Positions 57,296 to 64,000 of a stretch of 64,000 nucleotides of DNA are shown here, in pieces; the stretch's first letter is position 1; every line of letters starts with the position of its first letter. The translations under genes and the position numbers were made by a program. The stretch is from Myxococcus virescens (GTDB lineage Bacteria; Myxococcota; Myxococcia; Myxococcales; Myxococcaceae). The notes under the pieces are model-generated. The model was given only the letters and a program-made list of their open reading frames with translations. It ran no database searches and was not told the DNA's origin. The stretch is taken from NCBI RefSeq assembly GCF_900101905.1, contig NZ_FNAJ01000007.1, positions 302,025 through 366,024 of the forward strand. The letters are read 5' to 3'.

Positions 57296-60200
57296 CTACC
57301 TTTTCAGCCTTCGCACATGGACGAGTGCAGCTGCAATCTCTCGTGAGGCGGCTTGGAGCTTCGGACTGGTCTTGAACTCCTCCAGCTTGGCCTTCAGCGC
57401 CGCCTCGTGCTTGGCGAGTTTCTTCTCCGCCATCTGGATGGCAAAGGGGCGCGCCTTTTTTTGTCGCCGCTCGTTGAGCGCCTTCCGTGCGGCATCCCTG
57501 CGGCTCGTGAGTGTCTGCTCCCACGTCGCGCGTAGCCGAATGGTCCGCCGCTCCTCGCTTTCCTGCGTCTCGCGAAGCAGCCGCGCGTAGCGCTGAGAGA
57601 AGGCCTGCTGAATGCGATCACAGCACTTCACAAGCTGGTCCGACGTGGTACTTGGGAGCGGGTCGAGATCCTCGCTGCCGGACAGGCAGGACACGAGAAG
57701 CGCGTCCGCTTCATCCCCGACGAGCACCTCGCGAGCATCCAGACGACAGGCAACCGCCTCCAGTCTATGTTCTGGGCGGGACGCCTTCAGCTCGATGCCC
57801 CAGACACCGAGGACCCATGTCCCTTCCGGCACCTTGTCCGACTCAACGAGGAGCGCGAAGGCGCCAGGGCTTCTGGCCGCGTCCTGCTGGATGCGGTCCA
57901 CGGCGAACTGGATGAGTGGGTGGCGAGCCTGGATGAACTCACAGCCCGGGTGCTGCATCGCCACGTCCGCGTCGAAGGTTACAGGCAGATGCCCCTGTTG
58001 CGCTCTGCCAACTAGGCGCTGTCCGTCGCCTCCATACCGTCGGCTCCAATCCTGGAGTTGCCGTACCGCGGACATGCCCAGGTGGAGCGTCGCGGGCCGG
58101 CGGGAGGGGCTCTCGTCAAGACTCACCCCCGAGTACCTCGTCTCCAGAACCTGCATCAGCAGTTCCTTGAGCTCGCCTGACTCAGGGAGTCGCCTGCGCT
58201 TGACGAGATGATTGATTTCGTCGAGGAAAGATTGGTCCGCCGCGAGCAATCCATCGACATCGCGTGCGAGAGTGCCGGCTAGTTGTCGCTTCCGCTCGGC
58301 GGCTTGCGCCGTATGCTCCATTTGCCGCTCCAGCTGCTCCTCAGTAAGGTCTCCCTTGAGTGCATCCAGCATGAGTCCGCGCACCTCCATGGGGCCGAGG
58401 ATGTCGTCGATTTCTCCGATGCTCTCGCGGAAGACTCCGATTCGCTCGTAGAGGCGGAACAGGATGCGTTCCTCGACTGTCTCGTCCGAGACGAGATTGA
58501 TGACGACGATGCGGTTGGCCTTCTGCCCGATGCGGTCGACGCGGCCGATGCGCTGCTCGACTACCATTGGATTCCAGGGCAGGTCGTAGTTCACGACGAC
58601 CGAGGCCACCTGCAGGTCGATGCCTTCGCCGCCGACTTCTGAAGAGAGAAGGACATCGAGCTCGGATGATTCGAGGAACTGCTCGATGAGCCCCTCTCGC
58701 TCTTCGATGGAGATATCCCCATGAATCACGTGCGATGGGATGCCTTCACGGGCGAGCTGCGCTTGGAGGTATGCCAGTGTCCGTTTGAAAAAGGAGAAGA
58801 CGACAACCTTCCGCCGCGTTCGGCGCTTGCTACGGTCGTCCGCCCACACCTTGCGCAATGCGGAGAGGAAGGCGCTGAACTTGCTGTCCTTTCCAGGCTT
58901 GGGGCACCGGGAGAGCACTTCGTGGATGCGTCGGACCATAGCGTCCTGGGTCTCGGCCCGCGTGCCCGTCTCCAGTGGTCCCTCTTCCTCAAGCACCTCG
59001 ATTTCCAGCTCCTCACGGAGGGTTTCCGGACGGGGAATGAGCCCGCCTTCGGCCAGTCGGCTGCGCAGGTAGTCCACAGCAGCGGGAATGCAGCTCGCTG
59101 TGTATCGGAAGGCCATCAATGCCCCCATCGATTGACCCCAATCGGAACCCCAGGGGTCCAGAAGGCGGGTGATTTCACGCACCGCGCTGTAGATGGCTTT
59201 TTCATCAGGGGTGAGATGGATGATCGGATTTTGCGGATCGCGGACGGGCCAGTCCTCCATCACCTCCAGCTTGCGTGTCCGACTGATGAGATGCCCCAAC
59301 AGGCTGAAGTCCCCAACGTCGCGCTGGAGCCGAACCAGTTCGGCACGGTTGCTCGACGAGGCCGTGCGCAGCCGTTCGACGATCCCGGCAAAGTGTCGCT
59401 CTCTCGTGAGAGACTCTGTCAGTGGATGATGAGAGAGCGACTGCAACGCGTCCGCAGCGTGTGCCAGTTGTCCAGCGCTGACGAACTGCATGGCTTGGAG
59501 GACCGGCCGATTGGCGTCGACCAATGCCTTGAAGTTCCCGAATGTCCCATAGCGCCCGGGTTCAAGCAGGTCGACCAGCGTGTGCAGGTTCTCCTGGCCT
59601 GTTTGTACCGGCGTCGCGGAGAGCAGGACGATGGCATCCGCGCACTGGCTCAGCGCCAAGGCGGCCTTGTACTGGAGCGTGTCCCGATTACGAACTCGGT
59701 GTGCCTCATCCATAATGAGCAGGTCGATGCCTGGCCGGACTTCAGAAATCTGTTCCACCAGCTTCGCGTCCCGGATTGTTTCGTAGCTGGCGATCCAGTG
59801 GAATTCGGGCAGGTCCTTCCCGCGCTCGACCTGGTCGAGCACACGGCGGATTTCGGACGCTCCCACGATGTCGAAGCGCTCCTCGAAGCGCTTTGCCAAC
59901 TCATCGCGCCACTTGGTACGCAGTCGCGCCGGGACAACAATGAGCACGTTCGCGAGTGGTTGTCGCGCGCGCCACTCGCGGAGGATGTAGCCAGCTTCGA
60001 TGGTCTTACCGAGGCCGACATCGTCGGCAATCAGCACCCGCTGGTTCGGATTCTCCAAAAACTTCAGGACGGGCTTGAACTGGTAGGGGAAGAAGCGAGC
60101 ACGAGCCGTTCCGAAGGCGCTGGTGATGGGCGATGGAGGGCTGCGCAGCCGCTCGTAGGTCATCAACGTGCGGAATGCCTGTGATCTGCTGAAGCGCGAG

Positions 60201-60409
60201 GTCTGCAGGTCCGTCCAGAGGTCCGTGCCCTCGACGTCGAAGGGCTCGAGTTCAATCAGCGAGAGGGTCTGGATCCCATTCCCGAACTTCACCCGGGCCA
60301 GTGTTTCCTCCAGTTGCTCGTCGTGACGCAGGTCGAGCACCTTGCCCACCATCTGCGTGTCGCTAACCTTGCGGACAAGCGTTCCGACTTGAATGGATGC
60401 CGCAGTCAT
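57296..60409 (-). CDS. SNF2/RapA-like helicase, first gene of the operon
   Basis: A 1,037-residue protein starting MTAASIQVGTLVRKVSD; ATG 60409 follows GGGGGGAGGG. Motif I ADDVGLGKTIEAG (GLGKT near 132-136), motif II LLIMDEAHRVRN (DEAH near 234), motif III LLSATPVQTGQEN, motifs V/VI GGEGIDLQVASVVVNYDLPW and QRIGRVDRIGQ. The C-terminal 100 residues are a basic coiled coil. It is related to RapA/HepA-type DNA translocases and is distinct from the second SNF2 protein in the operon. As promoter-proximal gene it may sense or remodel invading DNA (inference). Confidence 0.87.
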   Translation of the reverse strand: MTAASIQVGTLVRKVSDTQMVGKVLDLRHDEQLEETLARVKFGNGIQTLSLIELEPFDVEGTDLWTDLQTSRFSRSQAFRTLMTYERLRSPPSPITSAFGTARARFFPYQFKPVLKFLENPNQRVLIADDVGLGKTIEAGYILREWRARQPLANVLIVVPARLRTKWRDELAKRFEERFDIVGASEIRRVLDQVERGKDLPEFHWIASYETIRDAKLVEQISEVRPGIDLLIMDEAHRVRNRDTLQYKAALALSQCADAIVLLSATPVQTGQENLHTLVDLLEPGRYGTFGNFKALVDANRPVLQAMQFVSAGQLAHAADALQSLSHHPLTESLTRERHFAGIVERLRTASSSNRAELVRLQRDVGDFSLLGHLISRTRKLEVMEDWPVRDPQNPIIHLTPDEKAIYSAVREITRLLDPWGSDWGQSMGALMAFRYTASCIPAAVDYLRSRLAEGGLIPRPETLREELEIEVLEEEGPLETGTRAETQDAMVRRIHEVLSRCPKPGKDSKFSAFLSALRKVWADDRSKRRTRRKVVVFSFFKRTLAYLQAQLAREGIPSHVIHGDISIEEREGLIEQFLESSELDVLLSSEVGGEGIDLQVASVVVNYDLPWNPMVVEQRIGRVDRIGQKANRIVVINLVSDETVEERILFRLYERIGVFRESIGEIDDILGPMEVRGLMLDALKGDLTEEQLERQMEHTAQAAERKRQLAGTLARDVDGLLAADQSFLDEINHLVKRRRLPESGELKELLMQVLETRYSGVSLDESPSRRPATLHLGMSAVRQLQDWSRRYGGDGQRLVGRAQQGHLPVTFDADVAMQHPGCEFIQARHPLIQFAVDRIQQDAARSPGAFALLVESDKVPEGTWVLGVWGIELKASRPEHRLEAVACRLDAREVLVGDEADALLVSCLSGSEDLDPLPSTTSDQLVKCCDRIQQAFSQRYARLLRETQESEERRTIRLRATWEQTLTSRRDAARKALNERRQKKARPFAIQMAEKKLAKHEAALKAKLEEFKTSPKLQAASREIAAALVHVRRLKR

Positions 60410-60453
60410 GGCCCTCCCCCCATTCAACGCTTCTGCCAAGCTCCGAGAGGAGT

Positions 60454-60666
60454 CTACGCCAGTCGCGCCTTCGGAATGAACGAACCAAGATTCATAGCGA
60501 CGGAGTCCTCCGACCACGAGGGGCCACTTGGGCCGGACCTACGCAGTGACTCGCTTGCCTCGCTTTCCAGCTCCATCCATTGCTCGCGCCGATAACGGAG
60601 CCCGCCTTCAGCCTCATGGACGGTGTCCGGTAGCTGGGGATGCTCCGTCGCGATTTCCACCTTCAT
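60454..60666 (-). CDS. Possible small protein upstream of the operon
   Basis: A 70-residue frame (MKVEIATEHPQLPDTVHEAE) in the 320-bp space between the first SNF2 gene and the HTH gene, on the operon strand. I recognise no family and see no good ribosome binding site. It may be a leader gene or simply non-coding leader that contains the operon promoter. Confidence 0.3.
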   Translation of the reverse strand: MKVEIATEHPQLPDTVHEAEGGLRYRREQWMELESEASESLRRSGPSGPSWSEDSVAMNLGSFIPKARLA

Positions 60667-60730
60667 TGCCGACTCTGCCGCCCCTTATGGCTCTGAAGGG
60701 CCTGGAGAACTTGACGCAGTCGGACGAGGG

Positions 60731-60946
60731 TTACGGGGCGCCCCTGTGATCCAGCAGAAATCGCTCCAAGGATGCCTCCTTGACCCGAACCGCGTTGGAG
60801 ATCCGGATGTGGGGCAGTGTGCCCCGTTCGCAGAGCCGGTACCCGGTGGCCCGGCACACCCCCAAGCGCTCCGCGACCTCCCGGACGGTCAGCAGCCGGC
60901 CAGAGCCCGAGGCCACCGGCGCCACCGGGGCGGAGCCCAGCAGCAA
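60731..60946 (-). CDS. Excisionase-like HTH (MerR-type) protein
   Basis: About 60-70 residues; start uncertain (TTG 60946, GTG 60925 or GTG 60916; the longer frame runs into the attachment repeat and is not credible). The core LLTVREVAERLGVCRATGYR followed by RISNAVRVKEASLERFL is a winged-helix excisionase/Helix_turn_helix_17 pattern, with a wing in GTLPHIRIS. It should bind near the right att site, drive excision direction, or regulate the operon. It lies next to the GCAGCAA repeat and 130-160 bp from the right att core. Confidence 0.75.
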   Translation of the reverse strand: MLLGSAPVAPVASGSGRLLTVREVAERLGVCRATGYRLCERGTLPHIRISNAVRVKEASLERFLLDHRGAP

Positions 60947-60957
60947 ACTAGCAGCAA
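60937..60957 (+). repeat. Right-end copy of the GCAGCAA tandem
   Basis: An exact 21-bp copy of 29398-29418, in the same orientation, containing two GCAGCAA heptamers 11 bp apart. It overlaps the probable start of the excisionase-like gene, so binding here could also control that gene. Confidence 0.55.
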
Positions 60958-61073
60958 AAATCTTGGGGTCCTGGGGTACTGGATGGGGCGGCTGGACACC
61001 CCGGGGCGAAGAAAACCGAGTATTTACGATGGGTTGTGAAGGGCTGGTAACCGCTGGACGGCTCCCGGGGTTC

Positions 61074-61166
61074 CTTGGGGTGCAAGTGGTCGCAGGTTCA
61101 AATCCTGTCGCCCCGACCATCGAAGGCCCTGGAGTTCTTGGCGAAAGCTGAGGATTCCAGGGCCTT
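61074..61166 (+). repeat. Right attachment repeat (93 bp)
   Basis: An exact copy of 29284-29376: the 3' 46 nt of tRNA-Pro plus 47 bp. Here the terminator stem (61123-61133 with 61156-61166) is followed by TGTTTTTTCC, a proper T-tract, so this side carries the ancestral chromosomal junction. The 108 bp from 60958 to 61073 and the 147 bp from 61167 to 61313 contain no gene I can support. Confidence 0.95.
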
Positions 61167-61313
61167 TGTTTTTTCCGGATTCTGAAGTGGCTCCGCCGGC
61201 GACGGAAGCCGCTTGGGTGCGCACTGAAACCCCGTCAGACGGAGGGCTTCTCGGGCGCGGCGGGCTCAACGCGGAGCGCCTCGGCTGCTGGGCTCGACCT
61301 GAAGGCGCCTCGG

Positions 61314-62450
61314 CTAGGGTTCGCCGGCTTTAGCTGCGTTGGGTGCTAGCAGGCGCGCGAGTGCGTCTTGGAGCGCTTGCCTCTTGGGGACCCAGAGGTC
61401 GACAGGGATGATTTCAGGGTTCCGTTCATTCGCAACGATGCCGAACAGTTCTCGTGCGGCCTCCTTCAGTCGAGCCCCGTAAGGGGCGTCCATCCAGAAG
61501 CCGTTTATGTGTAGCGCACCATCGGAGAACACGCTGATCGGTGAACGCTCGCCCACATGCGCGTACTTGGGGTTGAAGGACCCTCGCAGAGCGCCTGTGC
61601 CCCAGCTGAGGGTGCTCGCGCTTTGGGAGACAGCATCGAACAGCGCGCGGACGGCGTTGGACGCGTCGGGCGGTAGCCGCCTTCGTACGTCGTCGAAGAA
61701 CTCGGCCTCGGTCCACTTTCGTCGTCCGGAGATCTCGCTCTTGAGCTCCCGCGCCTGTGGAGTCGCGTTGAGTACGTGCGGGACGAACGCCTCCATTCCG
61801 CCGGGGGTGGCGTATGGACGAATCTCGAGGGCGAGCACCTCTGTGTGAGTCATTTGCTCATTGAGGAAGACCGCCATCTGGTAGAGCTCGTCAGGAATCC
61901 GGTCGGCGGCGAATATGAGCCGGACATTTCCGGACCGTAGGTTCGCGTCCGCGCGAGCCCAGAAGTCAGTAGCCGCTTCATTCGAGCCACAGAGCTTCAG
62001 AACCGTCTGGTCGAGGGTGTCTGCGTGGGACTCGCGGGCAAGCTGCTCCAAGCGATGGGCTGGCCAGTGTCGCTTCGCATTCGCGGCGTATTCAATGAGT
62101 TGCCCCACGACTTCACGGCGGATTCGTGCGTCCGAGCTACGCTTCACTTCAATGAGGGTAGGGACCGCGTCGTGGTCGATGAAGACATGGTCGATGCTCC
62201 AGCGATCGCTCTGTCCTAATCCGCCTGGGATTCCTACCTCACGCCCGATGAGTAGCCATCGCCGTGGGTCTTCCGGATCCATCTGGTCACCGCGCAGCAG
62301 TTCGGGATGGTCGGCGATGAGATTCTGAAGTTCAGCCTCTGATGCGTACCCGTTCTTGGCATCAAACGGGTTGAGCCCTCCATCCGCACCTTTGACGAAG
62401 ATGGGGCCAGGATGGGTTGGGTTGGTATCTCCAGGTTGACGGGGCGACAT
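61314..62450 (-). CDS. PD-(D/E)XK-like protein of unknown function
   Basis: A 378-residue protein. SIDHVFIDHDAVPTLIEVKR (Asp, then Glu-Val-Lys after a hydrophobic strand) is a good PD-(D/E)XK nuclease core, followed by the helix RIRREVVGQLIEYAAN, as in DUF4268/NucS-like proteins. The C-terminal 150 residues (HVGERSPISVFSDGALHINGF) form a separate domain that I do not recognise. It lies outside the right att repeat, on the chromosomal side, and on the same strand as the defence operon. Defence or repair role possible; not shown. Confidence 0.6.
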   Translation of the reverse strand: MSPRQPGDTNPTHPGPIFVKGADGGLNPFDAKNGYASEAELQNLIADHPELLRGDQMDPEDPRRWLLIGREVGIPGGLGQSDRWSIDHVFIDHDAVPTLIEVKRSSDARIRREVVGQLIEYAANAKRHWPAHRLEQLARESHADTLDQTVLKLCGSNEAATDFWARADANLRSGNVRLIFAADRIPDELYQMAVFLNEQMTHTEVLALEIRPYATPGGMEAFVPHVLNATPQARELKSEISGRRKWTEAEFFDDVRRRLPPDASNAVRALFDAVSQSASTLSWGTGALRGSFNPKYAHVGERSPISVFSDGALHINGFWMDAPYGARLKEAARELFGIVANERNPEIIPVDLWVPKRQALQDALARLLAPNAAKAGEP

Positions 62451-62560
62451 GGCGGGGCGGGTAGCGGGCTTGTTGATTGGCCGTCTTGTGGTTGAGGTGT
62501 GTGCTTGTTTATGGCGGCTGTGCTTCGACTTCCCTCAAGTGGTGACACAGCCTGACAAGC

Positions 62561-64000
62561 CTACTTGGATTCTGGCGCTGTCGTATCGGCGAGAGTCAGA
62601 AGCTCGGTCAGCGCGCTTGCGAGTGCATCGACCCTGGGGGCCCGTAGGACGCTGTAGTGATCTCCCTGAATGACGCGCACCACGAGCTGAGCTGCGTGGC
62701 GGCTCCATCCACGGTCTTCCGTCTCGGAAGGCTCCAGTTCCGTGTCGCTGCCGCGCATGACGGTGAGAGGTCCTGGGCAGGTATCCAGCGTGTGCTGTTG
62801 AAGCGCACGAAGATTGGCGGTGAAGACACGAAGCAACGCGTGGAGCTGGGCCATGCCGGCGTCTGGGATGAAGACACCCGTGTCGCGGCCCTCCTGGAGC
62901 ACTCGTTCCAGCAGTGCCTTCGCGTCGCTCACGGAACCATCCGAGATCGTCGATGGAGAGATTCCCGCTGTGCGCGCCAGGTCCAGCGCGAACATCGTCG
63001 CCGCGGCCAGGTCGTCGTCGGCCGTGACGCCTTGGGCCAGCGAGGTGGAGCTGGGCTCAATCAGGGCAAGGACGTCCACCGTCTCACCACTTTGCTGTAG
63101 CAGGCGGGCCATCTCGAAGGCGATGACGGCTCCGAGTGACCATCCTCCCAATCGATACGGTCCCTGGGGTTGCACGGTGCGGATGGCGTCCACGTAGCTG
63201 GCCGCCATGGCGTTGATGGACTCGTTCGGCGGTAGCGTTCCCTCCACTCCCTGGGCCTGCAGTCCGTAGAAGGGCTGGTCAGGGCCGAGTCTCCGCGCCA
63301 GTTCGGTGTAGCAGAACACCGTGCCGCCCACCGGGTGAACACAGAAGAAGGGCACCCGCGAGCCACTCCGCTGGATGGGAACGAGCGGCGTCCACGGCGC
63401 AGGCTCGCGTCGAAGGAAGGCGGCCAGCCCCTCGACAGTGGGTGCCTGGAAGAGCGCTGTGACTGGCAGGGTGCGTCCCGTGCGCGCGCGCAGCATGGAC
63501 TGGAGCCGTACCGCGAGCAGTGAGTGTCCGCCCAGCTCGAAGAAGTCGCTCTTCGCGCTGATTGGCGAGGCACCGAGCAATTCCTCGAAGAGACGGGCCA
63601 GCTCCAGTTCGTACGCGTCGCGTGGCGGGACGTAGGCCTCGTGCTGCGAGGTTGTCTCATCGGGGAGCGGGAGCGCCTTTCGATCCACCTTGCCGCTCGT
63701 GTTGAGCGGCAGGAACTCCAGCGTGACGAAAGCCGAGGGCACCATGTGCTCGGGCAGTCGCTCCTTGAGGAACGGGCGGAACGTACCGGAGTCCACGACA
63801 GTGGTGGTCTCCGCCTCCGCAACCACGTACGCCACCAAGCGTTGCAGCCCTGGCGTGTCTTCGCGGACCAGGACCACGGTGTCGCGCACGGCGGGGTGTT
63901 GGCGCAGCGCGGACTCAATCTCTCCCAGTTCGATGCGGAAGCCGCGCAGCTTCACCTGGAAGTCGATGCGGCCCAGGAACTCGAGTTCGCCCTGGGGCAA
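62561..64000 (-). CDS. Nonribosomal peptide synthetase, C-terminal A-PCP-TE part
   Basis: Open to the right edge, so this is the 3' end of a longer gene; 479 residues are visible. End of an adenylation domain: motif A8 GRIDFQVKLRGFRIELGEIE and A10 NTSGKVDRKAL with the catalytic Lys. Carrier domain: DFFELGGHSLLAVRL, with the phosphopantetheine Ser. Type I thioesterase: GGWSLGAVIAFEMA (nucleophile Ser in GWSLG) and a late GDHYSVL with the catalytic His. The TE domain releases the finished peptide, so this is the last module of an assembly line. The product cannot be predicted from the visible part. Confidence 0.95.
   Translation of the reverse strand: MPQGELEFLGRIDFQVKLRGFRIELGEIESALRQHPAVRDTVVLVREDTPGLQRLVAYVVAEAETTTVVDSGTFRPFLKERLPEHMVPSAFVTLEFLPLNTSGKVDRKALPLPDETTSQHEAYVPPRDAYELELARLFEELLGASPISAKSDFFELGGHSLLAVRLQSMLRARTGRTLPVTALFQAPTVEGLAAFLRREPAPWTPLVPIQRSGSRVPFFCVHPVGGTVFCYTELARRLGPDQPFYGLQAQGVEGTLPPNESINAMAASYVDAIRTVQPQGPYRLGGWSLGAVIAFEMARLLQQSGETVDVLALIEPSSTSLAQGVTADDDLAAATMFALDLARTAGISPSTISDGSVSDAKALLERVLQEGRDTGVFIPDAGMAQLHALLRVFTANLRALQQHTLDTCPGPLTVMRGSDTELEPSETEDRGWSRHAAQLVVRVIQGDHYSVLRAPRVDALASALTELLTLADTTAPESK

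Noticed and set aside
38962..60409. BREX assignment of the methylase/helicase module
   Set aside because: BREX needs PglZ and BrxC; neither an alkaline-phosphatase-like PglZ nor a BrxC-type ATPase is present. The methylase alone is not diagnostic.
61024..61269. Short protein ending in the att repeat peptide SGRQDLNLRPLAPQ
   Set aside because: This is the familiar artefact of reading antisense through a tRNA 3' end. It is informative only as the would-be integrase tail in the excised circle.

Overview
This is a high-GC (about 70% where I sampled it) chromosomal segment with the gene style of a myxobacterium, most likely Myxococcus or a close relative (inference from content, not from a search). 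The signs are many secreted lipoproteins, an expansin, an ACE-type peptidase, a PilZ protein, the 3' end of a nonribosomal peptide synthetase gene, and an integrase whose attachment site lies inside its own coding sequence, as in Myxococcus phage Mx8. No rRNA or CRISPR array was seen.

Layout. (1) 1-22,030 is ordinary chromosome. It holds the 3' part of a large AAA ATPase gene, an expansin lipoprotein, a YfbK-like VWA lipoprotein, a VOC protein, an acyltransferase-like membrane protein, a metallophosphoesterase lipoprotein, an SDR enzyme, a DUF3105 lipoprotein with a DHH-like protein, an M2 peptidase, a cold-shock protein, a second HEXXH lipoprotein, an FKBP isomerase, a PilZ protein, two small envelope proteins, an AI-2E family permease and a family-5 uracil-DNA glycosylase. 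(2) 22,050-29,164 is a translation cluster: tRNA-Val(GAC), thrS, rpmI, rplT, pheS, pheT and ihfA. infC, normally between thrS and rpmI, is absent. Intrinsic terminators sit in the leaders of both thrS and pheS.

(3) 29,253-61,166 is a genomic island of about 31.8 kb inserted in the 3' end of tRNA-Pro(GGG). A perfect 93-bp direct repeat (29284-29376 and 61074-61166) bounds it. A tyrosine integrase gene with an apparently truncated 5' end lies at the left, and a small excisionase-like HTH protein at the right. Between them, eleven genes run on the minus strand from 60.4 to 30.5 kb with almost no gaps, so they look like one very long operon.

The promoter-proximal seven genes form a candidate defence system that I cannot assign to a named type: SNF2 helicase, Hsp70/actin-fold ATPase with a zinc ribbon, YkvA/DUF1232-like protein, second SNF2 helicase, Eco57I-like adenine methylase, a 2,099-residue DEAD helicase with DUF1998 and a possible nuclease domain, and a RelE-UvrD fusion. 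The last four follow the order of class 1 DISARM, but DrmA and DrmB appear fused and the phospholipase-D protein DrmC is replaced by the RelE-UvrD fusion. The distal four genes are a complete type II Wadjet anti-plasmid system (jetA-jetB-jetC-jetD). The operon therefore couples a methylation-based system, presumably aimed at phage, to an anti-plasmid system on one mobile element.

(4) 61,167-64,000 is chromosome again: a PD-(D/E)XK-like protein and the 3' end of an NRPS gene (A-PCP-TE).
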